The notes under the pieces were generated by a model that had not been told where the DNA came from, made no database searches, and saw nothing but the letters and a program-made list of their open reading frames with translations. From assembly GCA_029260825.1 (NCBI GenBank), contig JAJDCM010000080.1:1-50418 (forward strand): a stretch of 50,418 bases of DNA, read 5' to 3'. A program made the translations under genes and the position numbers. Each line of letters opens with the position of its first letter. Within the stretch, counting starts at the first letter, position 1. This document shows positions 9,185-17,778 of this stretch, in pieces. The DNA is from Planctomycetota bacterium. GTDB lineage: Bacteria; Planctomycetota; JACOTG01; JAJDCM01.

Positions 9185-10090
9185 TTAACCTCGAATGACT
9201 TGATCGGACTCTGACTCGAGCAGCATCGGGGCGGGACCCGAGATGCCGCCATCCTTCCGGACTCTCCAGAAGTGGACGATCATGAAGATGGACGCCAGCA
9301 CAGGGATGGCAATGCAGTGCCAGATGTAGGCCCGGAGCAAGGCGTTTGCATCCACGATTGATCCGCCAAGGAGTGCAAACCGCACATCATTGAACGCGGT
9401 CATTCCGAGTTCGGGGCCACCGGGGCCCTCATGGCCAAGAAGCGGTGTCGCTCGAGCCATGTTGGTTCCGACGGTTACGGCCCAGAAGCCGAGCTGATCG
9501 TCCGGCAAAAGATAGCCGGTAAAGGACATGAGAAGGGTCAATACGAGAAGGATGACGCCCACGGACCAGTTGAACTCCCGGGGCTTCTTGTAAGAGCCGG
9601 TGAAGAACACCCGCATCATGTGAAGCCAGGCCGTGATGATCATGGCGTGGGCGGCCCAGCGATGCATGTTTCGCAGGATTTTCCCGAATGGAACGTTATG
9701 TTCGAGATATTGAATATCTCGGAAGGCCACCACTTTGGAGGGGTGGTAATAGAACATCAGAAAGATGCCCGTCAGGGTGAGAATAATGAATAGATAGAAG
9801 GTGATTCCGCCCATTCCCCAGGTAAACGAGAACCGAACCGCGTCTCGGTTGATTCTTGCGGGATGCAGATGAAGAAATACGTTCTGGAGGACGGCCAGGG
9901 AGCGGTTTCTTGGCTTCTCATCGAGAGGATGACGGAAGATCGACTTCCATACCCTTCCCTCTCTGGGCTTCAGCAACATGGGGATGGCTTCCCGGCTCTT
10001 TTCCTTCAGCTCCTGGAGAGGGCCATCCTTCTTGCCGTTACCATTTGCCCCGGCAGGGTCGTTTCCGTTCGTGTTTTTCGGTTCTTCCAT
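9185..10090 (-). CDS. Cytochrome b N-terminal half (heme-bearing, b6-like)
   Basis: This is the four-helix, two-heme core of a quinol:cytochrome c oxidoreductase. The 301-residue product has the paired heme b histidines in MHRWAAHAMIITAWLHMMRV and in YIWHCIAIPVLASIFMIVH, and the GYLLPDDQLGFWA segment after the third helix. A polar N-terminal extension of about 75 residues with a Gly/Asn-rich start precedes the first helix. The Q-loop contains NMARATPLLG. AGGA lies 7 nt before the ATG at 10090. It is encoded directly after the Rieske protein and before the C-terminal half, the usual order for split cytochrome b complexes. Confidence 0.94.
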   Translation of the reverse strand: MEEPKNTNGNDPAGANGNGKKDGPLQELKEKSREAIPMLLKPREGRVWKSIFRHPLDEKPRNRSLAVLQNVFLHLHPARINRDAVRFSFTWGMGGITFYLFIILTLTGIFLMFYYHPSKVVAFRDIQYLEHNVPFGKILRNMHRWAAHAMIITAWLHMMRVFFTGSYKKPREFNWSVGVILLVLTLLMSFTGYLLPDDQLGFWAVTVGTNMARATPLLGHEGPGGPELGMTAFNDVRFALLGGSIVDANALLRAYIWHCIAIPVLASIFMIVHFWRVRKDGGISGPAPMLLESESDQVIRG

Positions 10091-10185
10091 CGCTCTGTCC
10101 TAGATTTGGCTATCCCGACCGCCTTGTGCGGCCTTCCCTGGATCGAGGCCAGTCGAACTCAGGGTGATGATCAAGCGGCCCGGAA

Positions 10186-10866
10186 TTAAACGGGGATAGA
10201 GACCCCTTTTTCCTTCCAGTCGTCAGGACCAAAGAGTCTGGACTTATCCACGATGATCTGGCCTTCCGGATCGAGTTCCACGTAGGCTCGATCCATGGGG
10301 CGCGGGGCAGGCCCTTCAAAGTTCACACCCTCGGAATCGAAGCCACTTCCATGGCAAGGGCACTTGAACTTGTTTTCGCTCTCTTTCCAGTCGGGAGTGC
10401 AACCAAGGTGACTGCACTTCGCGAAGATGACGTAAAGGCTAGAAGGGTCGCGCACCACCCAGATGCGGTAAGCTTGCTGAAATTTGGTGTCGACACCCAA
10501 CCCGAAGTCGTCGGGGAAGCCGATCTTGAACCGGGTGCTCGGTTCAAACAGGACCCGGGGGAAAAAGAAGCGAAGGGTTGCGAAAAGCCACAGGCCTAAA
10601 ACGCCTGTTGTGCTCGCCCACACCATTTTTCGACGGGTAATGAGCCCCTTGTCCACCTCCACGGCGCCCTTCTTGGCGGCCGGCTTCTTTGCTGCCGGAG
10701 GGGGAGCTGCCTTGTCCTTGGCCGGTTCTTTTGGAGGAGACGCCGGAGTCTTGGGAGACGCCGGGTTGTCTGCCGCCGCACCCTTGGGAGTAGCACCACC
10801 GCCGGCTGGCGGCGTTGCACCTTGGTCTTTTCCAGGGGTACCATCTTCAGGTTTATCAGCTGCCAT
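10186..10866 (-). CDS. Rieske iron-sulfur protein with long Ala/Pro/Lys-rich N-terminus
   Basis: The Rieske subunit carries a 2Fe-2S cluster that accepts the first electron from quinol at the bc-type complex. Both cluster motifs are clear: CSHLGC and CPCHGSGFD, each giving one Cys and one His ligand. A single membrane helix (ASTTGVLGLWLFATLRFFF) anchors it. Ahead of this helix lies an unusual low-complexity stretch of about 65 residues rich in Ala, Pro, Gly and Lys, on the cytoplasmic side. I placed the start at the ATG at 10866 (MAADKPEDG), which has AGGAGG nine nt upstream; longer in-frame starts are possible but would add arginine-rich sequence lacking a good ribosome site. It is the first gene of the respiratory cluster. 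Confidence 0.93.
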   Translation of the reverse strand: MAADKPEDGTPGKDQGATPPAGGGATPKGAAADNPASPKTPASPPKEPAKDKAAPPPAAKKPAAKKGAVEVDKGLITRRKMVWASTTGVLGLWLFATLRFFFPRVLFEPSTRFKIGFPDDFGLGVDTKFQQAYRIWVVRDPSSLYVIFAKCSHLGCTPDWKESENKFKCPCHGSGFDSEGVNFEGPAPRPMDRAYVELDPEGQIIVDKSRLFGPDDWKEKGVSIPV

Positions 10867-11336
10867 GCGGAGGGGCCTCCTACCCATGAAATCCGCCGGG
10901 AGAAAACGGGGAAACTTGCCCGATAGATTAAGAGCAAAAGGTCGGGTGTCAAGAAACCCCGGCCCACGGAAGACCTCCCTCTTCGATGGCGGCTCATTTC
11001 CCGCCGGAGAACACGGAACTTCGGAGGCGGAAAGAGCCGTCTTGATGGAGGTCATGGACCCCGGTCTTCGGGAACCACAGCACCGCTCAAATGACTGGTA
11101 AGCATCAACCTAGGATGGGTTTCCGAAAGAAATCGGGAAGTCTGGGAGGAGAGGCTCAGCTCGGAAAAACAAACCACTCTTGCTTTCAAGGACCGAGGAC
11201 TGGGAGCCAAGACTGAGTCATAATTTTTTAAAATAGTTCCTGTTTCCCAGGATTATTTTCTTCGATTTTCTGGGCTGTCCGGCGCGGTCTCGAGGCCCCC
11301 CAAGGATGGAATCGCTTTTGTATCCAACAAAAATGA
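10867..11336. other. Non-coding interval ahead of the respiratory cluster
   Basis: This 470-nt stretch lies between the response-regulator gene and the Rieske gene, both on the minus strand. It should hold the leader of the respiratory operon if that is transcribed separately, but I see no convincing -35/-10 pair and no conserved RNA fold. A small hairpin near 11,240 at its upstream edge may end the regulator transcript. Open frames crossing it look like extensions of the Rieske frame rather than genes. Confidence 0.5.
11231..11252 (-). terminator. Possible weak terminator after the response regulator
   Basis: On the minus strand a short stem TCCTG / CAGGA with a five-base loop is followed by an A/T-rich tract (ACTATTTTAAAA). 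It lies about 85 nt past the stop of the response regulator gene. The stem has only five pairs, so this is a weak call. Confidence 0.3.
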
Positions 11337-12005
11337 TTAGAAGCCGATGTCGGCGAGGAGCCCGGAAGCTCGTTCCTCGAAGGCATTGCAGATGGCGAGA
11401 AGGCTCTCCATGCTGGGCATATGGGTTCCTCGTTCGATGGAGCTGAGCTGGGATATGCTGACTCCGCTTCGGTGGGCAAGATCCTTTAATCCCCACTTCC
11501 GTTCGGTTCGCATGACTTTGATTCGGTGGCCGAGGCGCTCCCGCAGTCGTTCTTGTTGGCTCTGGCCAAGGCCGTAGGAAGAGACGGCTCGGGACAGGGT
11601 TTCGCGAAATTCGGTGAGGGAAAACGGCTTTGCCAGGTAGTCGAACACCTGCATCCGAAAAGTGGCCCTCATATCGTCAAGGGAGGGGTAACCCGTGAGG
11701 ATGATCACGCACAGGTCATCGTGGGCCTTCCGCAGATCCGCCAGGACCTCTTCACCTCGAAACTCGCCCATCTTCATGTCAAGGAAGACGACGTCGGGGC
11801 GGCGCGATGAAAGCCCACGGAAGAGGTCGGTTGGATGTTGAAAGAAGCGAACCGTGTGCCCCTCATCGCTCAGGATGTCTTCCATGTACTGGCAGAAATC
11901 CTTGTCATCATCCATGACCGCGACATCGAGCTTGGGAACGTCTTTTGGGTCAAGAGGTGAATCGTCAACCCCTTCCGGGTTTTCTGACGGAGAAGCAGGT
12001 TTCAT
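11337..12005 (-). CDS. Response regulator with receiver domain and XRE-type helix-turn-helix output
   Basis: A 222-residue two-component regulator. Residues ~26-140 form a receiver domain: acidic pocket MDDDKD (about 31-36), phosphoacceptor D76 in VVFLDMKMGE, Thr in ILTGYP (104) and the conserved K126 in DYLAKPF. Residues ~155-215 form an XRE/Cro-type helix-turn-helix (LKDLAHRSGVSISQLSSIERG, split here only by helix boundaries), an unusual output domain for receivers, which more often pair with OmpR, NarL or NtrC types. It lies 101 nt downstream of a membrane histidine kinase on the same strand, so the two likely form one system. The respiratory cluster begins 470 nt further on in the same direction, a plausible but unproven target. 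Confidence 0.88.
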   Translation of the reverse strand: MKPASPSENPEGVDDSPLDPKDVPKLDVAVMDDDKDFCQYMEDILSDEGHTVRFFQHPTDLFRGLSSRRPDVVFLDMKMGEFRGEEVLADLRKAHDDLCVIILTGYPSLDDMRATFRMQVFDYLAKPFSLTEFRETLSRAVSSYGLGQSQQERLRERLGHRIKVMRTERKWGLKDLAHRSGVSISQLSSIERGTHMPSMESLLAICNAFEERASGLLADIGF

Positions 12006-12106
12006 GGCTTGTATTGTCCTATTCCCGCCCCGGCTCGCCTAGTGGGGACTACTTTTTGCTTTTCTGCAATCGTACCTGTTGCACTCGCGAGAGCTCTTCG
12101 GACTCT

Positions 12107-13321
12107 TCACCCGGGTACGTCCTCCTCCTGAGGCCTCAAGAGCGTCACCTCAAAGCAGGCCCCACCCTCCTTGCGATTTCTGGCGATAATGACGCCACCA
12201 TGCTGATTGATGATCCCTTCGGCCACCGCAAGTCCGAGACCGGAGCCCCGGGCGTCCAGACGGCTCGTCACGAAAGGCTCAAAGATCTTGGGAATGATTT
12301 CGGGCTTGATGCCCCCTCCGTTGTCCTCAAATCGGAGGGTTAGCCAGCTTCTCTTATCTCGAAGGTTCTCTTCACTGACCACCGAGAGGCGGCCCTTTTC
12401 TCCAAGGGCGTTCACTCCATTTCTCAACAGGTTTACGAAGACTTGAAGAAGGCGATCCGAGTTTCCAATCACCTCGTCGGTTTCTTTGGTGTGGTTCAGA
12501 AATTCCACGGAGCGGGCGTTTCGGTCCAGACGAACCAGGGACCATGCCTCGTTCACAAGAGGGCGCACGGCAACCGCAGTCAGGACCTGGGTGCGGGCCC
12601 GAGCAAAATCGAGAAGGCTTTCACTGATGCTTCGGATTCTCTGAGTCACGCGAAGCATGCGCTGGAGACGATCGGAATCTCGGGGTTCCGTGCTGTTTTC
12701 GAGGAGCTTTTCGAGAGAGCCTTGAAGGACGGCAAGTGGAGTATTGAGCTCGTGGGCGACTCCTGCGCTCAGCATTCCAAGGCTGACGAGTCGGTCCTGA
12801 TCGGCCAGGTTCTGCTTTGCGGTTTCGAGGAGATGATTCTTGCGTTTCAGGTCGCCAGCGGTTTCCTCCAGGCGGGTGAGTGCTTCCTCCAGTTCTCGTT
12901 GATGCTGGCGGAGGGAGGAAACGGTTAGATTGCGGGAACTCATGATTTTCCCGATTTCGTCCTGAAAGATGAGTTCCTGAGGAATGAGCTCATGGGCCCG
13001 GTCATCACGTTGAGAGGCCGCATCGGCGAGGAGCCAGCGACGGATCGGTCGATAAACATAGTAGGGAAGAATCAGGAATTCCAGGACCACAACTGCCAGC
13101 CCATAGATCACCACCACGGCGATTCCGAGCTTGAGTCGGAGCCCGGATACCGTTGCTTCCTCACCAGTATACGACGATGTATGAGAGAGGCCGGCAATGT
13201 CCTCCAGGAAGGGATTGATCAGAGAAAAAAAGGTGAGGACCAGGAGAGCAAAGAAGATGTTGTGGAGAATCATCATCTTCTTGCGAATGGAAAGGGCGTT
13301 GAATGTTTGCAGTAGCTTCAT
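12107..13321 (-). CDS. Membrane sensor histidine kinase
   Basis: This 404-residue kinase has two membrane segments (about 15-38 and 63-88) enclosing a very short periplasmic loop, a linker with predicted coiled coil (QHQRELEEALTRLEETAG), a HisKA domain with the phosphorylated His in GVAHELNTPLAVLQ (about H190) and a C-terminal ATPase domain with the N box (NLLRNGVNAL), G1 box (FEDNGGGI) and G2 box (GSGLGLAVAEGI). The frame is open further upstream, but those codons fall inside a terminator hairpin of the preceding gene, so I start at the ATG at 13321 (MKLLQTFNA). It is presumably the partner of the REC-XRE regulator just downstream. The small outside loop suggests sensing in or near the membrane. 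Confidence 0.88.
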   Translation of the reverse strand: MKLLQTFNALSIRKKMMILHNIFFALLVLTFFSLINPFLEDIAGLSHTSSYTGEEATVSGLRLKLGIAVVVIYGLAVVVLEFLILPYYVYRPIRRWLLADAASQRDDRAHELIPQELIFQDEIGKIMSSRNLTVSSLRQHQRELEEALTRLEETAGDLKRKNHLLETAKQNLADQDRLVSLGMLSAGVAHELNTPLAVLQGSLEKLLENSTEPRDSDRLQRMLRVTQRIRSISESLLDFARARTQVLTAVAVRPLVNEAWSLVRLDRNARSVEFLNHTKETDEVIGNSDRLLQVFVNLLRNGVNALGEKGRLSVVSEENLRDKRSWLTLRFEDNGGGIKPEIIPKIFEPFVTSRLDARGSGLGLAVAEGIINQHGGVIIARNRKEGGACFEVTLLRPQEEDVPG

Positions 13322-13324
13322 ATC

Positions 13325-13358
13325 AAAAAAAGAAGCCTTCCGGCCAGGACCGGAAGGC
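13325..13358 (-). terminator. Rho-independent terminator after the sugar dehydrogenase-like gene
   Basis: On the minus strand the stem GCCTTCCGG / CCGGAAGGC (nine perfect pairs, six-base loop) is followed by TTC and then a run of seven T. It starts 33 nt past the stop of the upstream gene and ends just before the kinase ATG, so it separates the two transcripts and rules out the longer kinase start. Confidence 0.85.
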
Positions 13359-13391
13359 TCCATCGCTAGTCATTTCGTTCGACGCTTTTGG

Positions 13392-14951
13392 TTATTGAAT
13401 GACAAAAACGAAAGCATCGGTCTGGTCGATCTTCTGGGTTCCGAAGTCCCCGATGTTCAAGCGCAGGAAGAATCGTTGTTGTGGCGCGTTGTTCGGAATG
13501 CGGACCCGGGCCGTGACACAGATCTTCTGGCTGGGACCGAGGGTCACGCTGCGAGGGCCTTCGATCGGATTCTGATTTGCCGAGGTTCCGTTGGAAAGAG
13601 CAGCCTCGAGCCATCCGTCAAAGGTCTGGTTCTGGGCCGTGTTGTTCTGCACGACCACATCAAAGAGCAGGTTCGTACCCTGGGAGACGGTCCCGGATTG
13701 GGGCGTCATGGTAATGCTCACGTTGGGAGTTTCGCTCGAGATGACCTGGAAGACTTCATTGCCACCAAGATCGGTGATGTAGATCTCGCCCTGGTTGTCT
13801 TCGCCAAACGACGAAATGTCTCGAATCGAGCCAACATTTGGGGTCAGAGCTGCGGTGCGGTCTGCCACGTCGCTCATTCCACCGACGCTAGGTGTTCCGG
13901 TCCAGATCCGGTCTGAGCACCAATCGGCCCAGAAAGCCGAGCCGTGGAGGGAAGGAATCGCGCTGCCACGATAGACATAGCCACCGGTGATCGAGCAGCC
14001 GGAGCCGCGTCCGTAGGTGTGAATCGGATTCACGTTGCCGGAAGGTGGTGGGCCCCCGACTCCCGGAGTTGCAATCGAGCCTTCTCGAAGCCGCCATCCA
14101 TAGTTTTCGCCACCCACGCTCGCGCCGGAGACGTAATTGATTTCTTCCTGGGTCACCTGACCAACGTCGGCGATCATCAGGGCTCCGTTGGCACGATCGA
14201 AGCTGAAGCGCCACGGATTGCGGGCACCGAGCGCCCAGATTTCATCGAGGGTCCCTGGGTCCAAGACAAAGGGATTGTCGCTTGGAATCGCATACGGTGA
14301 GCCTCCATCCACATCGATGCGGAGGATCTTACCCAGCAGCGTTGTGGGAGTTTGGCTTCGGTTGCCCGGATCGTTTCCCGAACCCCCATCGCCAAGCCCG
14401 ATGTACAGGTAGCCGTCATTGGGGCTGAAGGCGATCTGTCCACCGTTGTGATTGCTGAACGGCTGGGATTGGGTGAGGATCGTTGCGCGAGTCGCCGGGT
14501 CGATGTTGTAAGGATCGGACGCGGAAACCGTGTAACGGTTGATTCGACTTGAACCGGAAGTGTTGACGTAGTGAACGTAGAGGAACCGGTTGTTCTGGAA
14601 ATCCGGATGGAAAGCGGCGCTGAATACCCCCCGCTCATCGGAAAGACTGAACGGATTGAAGCTCTGATTGGCTCCGGTCTCATTTCTGAGATTCAGGGCA
14701 ACGACATGCTCGGCGGGGTTGGAACTGTTGATCGGGAAGACCCATCGTAGCCGGCCCGTTTTTTCCACCACGAGAATTCGCTCGTTGTCTCCGGGAGCAG
14801 CGGTGACGAAGATCGGGTTGCTGAGACCCGTCGGCCCATAGACTCGCTTCGTTGTGATGTTGGGTGAGCCTGCTTCCGCAACGGGAGCGAGCATACAGAG
14901 AACGGCCAGGACGATGCCGGCCCATGCCACCCTCGACACGAGCTTTTTCAT
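13392..14951 (-). CDS. Secreted glucose/sorbosone dehydrogenase-family beta-propeller protein
   Basis: The 519-residue product starts with a signal peptide (MKKLVSRVAWAGIVLAVLCML, cleavage after AEA) and continues as a six-bladed propeller of the PQQ-dependent glucose/sorbosone dehydrogenase superfamily: ERILVVEKTGRL, DERGVFSAAFHPDF, NHNGGQIAFSPNDGYLYIGLGDGG, KILRIDVDGGSPYAIP and ALGARNPWRFSFD are the standard blade motifs, with the conserved His in SNHNGGQ. After the propeller (~residue 405) there is an extra beta-rich domain of about 110 residues that I do not recognise. The likely role is periplasmic or extracellular oxidation of a sugar or alcohol, but the substrate cannot be read from sequence. 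It is monocistronic with its own terminator. Confidence 0.85.
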   Translation of the reverse strand: MKKLVSRVAWAGIVLAVLCMLAPVAEAGSPNITTKRVYGPTGLSNPIFVTAAPGDNERILVVEKTGRLRWVFPINSSNPAEHVVALNLRNETGANQSFNPFSLSDERGVFSAAFHPDFQNNRFLYVHYVNTSGSSRINRYTVSASDPYNIDPATRATILTQSQPFSNHNGGQIAFSPNDGYLYIGLGDGGSGNDPGNRSQTPTTLLGKILRIDVDGGSPYAIPSDNPFVLDPGTLDEIWALGARNPWRFSFDRANGALMIADVGQVTQEEINYVSGASVGGENYGWRLREGSIATPGVGGPPPSGNVNPIHTYGRGSGCSITGGYVYRGSAIPSLHGSAFWADWCSDRIWTGTPSVGGMSDVADRTAALTPNVGSIRDISSFGEDNQGEIYITDLGGNEVFQVISSETPNVSITMTPQSGTVSQGTNLLFDVVVQNNTAQNQTFDGWLEAALSNGTSANQNPIEGPRSVTLGPSQKICVTARVRIPNNAPQQRFFLRLNIGDFGTQKIDQTDAFVFVIQ

Positions 14952-15301
14952 AGAGTGTCTCCTCTAGATGTAATGTTGGAGATTGCCTGCATTGATGGCG
15001 ATCCCACGCGTTGAAAACCCTTCCTTGACGCAAACCCAGTTCGGGAAATCACCCGGCGGCACTCGATCGTAGACCTTAGCGGTGGGGATGGAGTGCTGTC
15101 GCAGGTTGCCTGATCATACCGTATTCTCTGCCATGGATCAAATTCTTGCTTGACAAAGGGTTGGATCCGGAGGGAAAACCGGGTTTTCTTGGTTTTTTGC
15201 CGTTTTTTATTGCCGGGTTCATGCTGAAATCGGACCCAGATCTCCGCCGGCGAGTTCTGTTCTGGCGGAGCCTTCGAGTTAGGCCTTCGGGGAGGTGACT
15301 C
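14952..15301. other. Divergent intergenic region between propeller gene and OPT transporter
   Basis: This 350-nt interval lies between divergently transcribed genes. It holds the minus-strand promoter candidate near 15113-15141. On the plus strand there is a TTGACA at about 15150 without a convincing -10 partner, and a T-rich stretch (15185-15220) preceding the transporter. No conserved RNA structure was recognised. Confidence 0.5.
15113..15141 (-). promoter_or_regulatory. Candidate sigma70-type promoter for the sugar dehydrogenase-like gene
   Basis: On the minus strand TTGATC (15141-15136) and TATGAT (15118-15113) are separated by exactly 17 nt, a good match to a housekeeping promoter. Transcription would start near 15106 and leave a leader of about 155 nt before the ATG at 14951. 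Confidence 0.5.
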
Positions 15302-17047
15302 TTGGCAGCCGAATTTGACGACAAGAAACGGGTGATCCGCCGCGGGACCTACCCGGAATTGACGCTTCCTGGGGTGCTTGTCGGGTACGTCCTCGGCGGT
15401 GTCCTGGCGGTGTCGATCGGATATGCGAGCCTGAAGCTCGGCTTCTCCATCGAAGGCTCCGAACTTGCCGCGATTCTCGGATTCGGCATCCTCCGCGGAG
15501 TCCTTCGCCGGACCAGTATCGTCGAGAACAACATCAACCAGAGCCTCGCGAGCGCTGTGAACGCTGCCTCAGCAGGAATGATGTTCTCGATACCGGCTCT
15601 CTTCATCCTCGGCTACACCGACTTTAACGTGCCGCTCATGGTCATCGGCTGCATCTCGGGAGCAATTCTGGGAATCGCCTTTGTGATCCCCCTCCGAAAG
15701 CAGATGATCGATTTTGAACGGCTTCCGTTTCCCGGCGGGATCGCCGTGGCGACCATCCTAAAATCTCCGGGTGCGGGCATCCAAAAAGCCAAGCTTCTCC
15801 TCGGGGGAGCCCTTCTCAGCGGTCTTGTCAAAGTGGCGAGCGAACTGACCGGAGAGCATGAAATCCCCATCGGTACCTGGATCGGTCTTCCGGATTACAT
15901 GAACGGAATCTGGGAGATCTCGGTCATGACGATCGGGGTCGGGTTTATCGCCGGACGCGGAGGGGTCTTCTTCATTGTCGGTGGTTATGTTTGCTACTGG
16001 ATTCTCGCCCCGATCTTGAGCGCTCAAGGACTCCTTCCGACCGAGGCCGAGTACACCGCGATGGGATACAGCAGTGTCGCCTCCTACCTTCGAGCCGGAC
16101 TCTTTCGACCGGTCGGAATTGGAATGCTGATCGGTGGAGCGATTACGGGAGTCGCCCTGGCCTTCCCTCTTGTGGTCAGCGCCATTCGCAGCATGCAACA
16201 GGCGTCAAAGAGTAAATCAGCAGCCTCGAACGATGAGCTACCGATCAAGCTGCTTTACTTCGCGATCCTGGGAGCCTTCGTTCTTCTTCTGGTCATCGCC
16301 ATTCTCTCGGTTCCCAACATGGGTCTTGCCCAGGGCGCCCTCATGGCCCTTCTCGGGACATTGTGGATCTGGATGGCCGGCGTGATTCTCTCCGAGTGTA
16401 TTGGCAGGACCAACTGGTCCCCCCTCTCCGGGATGACCCTCATCGGCATCACGATCCTCATCTTTGTCGCGAGCGGTCTGGGGGATCGGAACACGGTCGT
16501 TGCGTCGGTCATGATCGGGGCCGCCATGTGTGTTGCCATGTCCCAGGCTACTGACCTCATGTTGGACCTGAAGACGGGTTATCTGGTGGGTGCTCTTCCT
16601 AAGAAACAGCAAATTGCTCAGTTTCTCGGCGCCTGGCTGGGGCCTCTCCTCGTCATGGGGCTCATCTTTGTGCTCCATAGCGATGATCCTCTCGGCGGCG
16701 ATAAATATGAAGCTCCCCAGGGGCGAGCGCTTCAAAGTGTGATCAGTGGACTCATGGGTGGAAATGCTCCCACCGAGAAATATATGGCCGGCGCCGGACT
16801 GGGCGCAATCCTCAGTGCAAGCGGCATCGGCGGGCTTGGCATCCTGGTCGGATTGGGATTCTACCTCTCGTTTGGTGTCGTTTTGACTTACACGATCGGG
16901 ACGGTGGCCCGGGTGTTTTCCGACAAGAAATTCGGGGAGCGATTCAGCGAGGAAACCGGAATTCCGGTCGCTGCTGGATTCATCGTGGGAGAAGCCCTGA
17001 TCGGGGTGTTCTTTGCCGTAAAGAATATTATCTTGGCTGGTTCCTAG
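15302..17047 (+). CDS. OPT-family oligopeptide/metal-chelate transporter
   Basis: This is a 581-residue polytopic membrane protein of the oligopeptide transporter (OPT) superfamily, with roughly 14 hydrophobic segments. Family-like stretches are YPELTLPGVLVGYVLGGVL near the start, ENNINQSLASAVNAASAGM (the NxxQ segment of OPT proteins), LPFPGGIAVATILKS and GYLVGALPKKQQIAQFLG. Bacterial members are proton-coupled importers of peptides or siderophore-like chelates; substrate is unknown here. The start is a TTG at 15302, supported by a near-perfect ribosome site GGAGGTGA at 15291-15298. A small membrane protein gene follows within 12 nt, so the two probably form an operon. Confidence 0.85.
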   Translation: MAAEFDDKKRVIRRGTYPELTLPGVLVGYVLGGVLAVSIGYASLKLGFSIEGSELAAILGFGILRGVLRRTSIVENNINQSLASAVNAASAGMMFSIPALFILGYTDFNVPLMVIGCISGAILGIAFVIPLRKQMIDFERLPFPGGIAVATILKSPGAGIQKAKLLLGGALLSGLVKVASELTGEHEIPIGTWIGLPDYMNGIWEISVMTIGVGFIAGRGGVFFIVGGYVCYWILAPILSAQGLLPTEAEYTAMGYSSVASYLRAGLFRPVGIGMLIGGAITGVALAFPLVVSAIRSMQQASKSKSAASNDELPIKLLYFAILGAFVLLLVIAILSVPNMGLAQGALMALLGTLWIWMAGVILSECIGRTNWSPLSGMTLIGITILIFVASGLGDRNTVVASVMIGAAMCVAMSQATDLMLDLKTGYLVGALPKKQQIAQFLGAWLGPLLVMGLIFVLHSDDPLGGDKYEAPQGRALQSVISGLMGGNAPTEKYMAGAGLGAILSASGIGGLGILVGLGFYLSFGVVLTYTIGTVARVFSDKKFGERFSEETGIPVAAGFIVGEALIGVFFAVKNIILAGS

Positions 17048-17058
17048 GGAGATTGACC

Positions 17059-17622
17059 GTGAAAACGCTTGGATTCTTGATGATTACGGTCGGCTTCCTC
17101 GGGGCTTCCTGGGTGTCAGTGCAGCATGAAACCGAGATCAATTGGGTATACTTCGGAGGGCCGGTGGCTCTGGCAGTGATCGGGGTGGCTCTGGCTCGCA
17201 TGGGAGCAAAAAGCGAGGCCAACGAGAGTGAAACCCTCCATCAGAACATGCTGGACTTGAATGAGAGCATCGACCGCATCGTCGAGAACATCATCAAGTT
17301 CGACGACAGCAAGGCCGGCCAGAGTCCCTATGATTTTTACGGGAAGATCGATGAGCTTTTCCCCAAAGACCTGGCGACTTTCGTTGAGGCGCGAAAAAGC
17401 ATCGGTCATATTTTCGGTCTCCCGGCCTACGCGGATGTGATGAACAGTTTTGCCGCCGGAGAACGTTATCTCAACCGGGTGTGGTCGTGCTCTGTCGATG
17501 GATATATTGACGAGGCTCTCGAGTATATTTCCCGCTCCCGCGTCCAGTTCATCGAAACCCAGGGAAAGCTAAAAGCGCTCGGAGAGAAGGGGAACCCGAC
17601 AGGTATTCCGTCCCCCTCCTGA
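17059..17622 (+). CDS. Small membrane protein of unknown function, paired with the OPT transporter
   Basis: I do not recognise this 187-residue protein. It starts with two hydrophobic segments (LGFLMITVGFLGASWVSV and VYFGGPVALAVIGVALA) joined by a short loop, followed by a soluble, mostly helical domain of about 130 residues with many acidic residues (LNESIDRIVENIIKFDDS, YDFYGKIDELFP) and a Pro/Ser-rich tail. I prefer the GTG at 17059, which has GGGAG seven nt upstream, to the TTG at 17053 that overlaps the ribosome site. Its tight spacing behind the OPT gene suggests a related or accessory role, which is inference only. Confidence 0.7.
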   Translation: MKTLGFLMITVGFLGASWVSVQHETEINWVYFGGPVALAVIGVALARMGAKSEANESETLHQNMLDLNESIDRIVENIIKFDDSKAGQSPYDFYGKIDELFPKDLATFVEARKSIGHIFGLPAYADVMNSFAAGERYLNRVWSCSVDGYIDEALEYISRSRVQFIETQGKLKALGEKGNPTGIPSPS

Positions 17623-17778
17623 CCCATTGCTTGATAGTTTTCCGATGGAGGTCAGGGTTCCAGGCGTCTTTGCCGAAAAGAACAAGGAACAAGTTGCCTT
17701 CGGACCTATTGTTCGGGGTGTTCCGAGCGCAAGAGTCTTTTCGAGCTTTTTAGCCACAACTCCATCGAGGGTCCAGAG

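Noticed and set aside
12107..13363. Longer start for the histidine kinase
   Set aside because: The extra codons fall in the terminator hairpin of the preceding gene.
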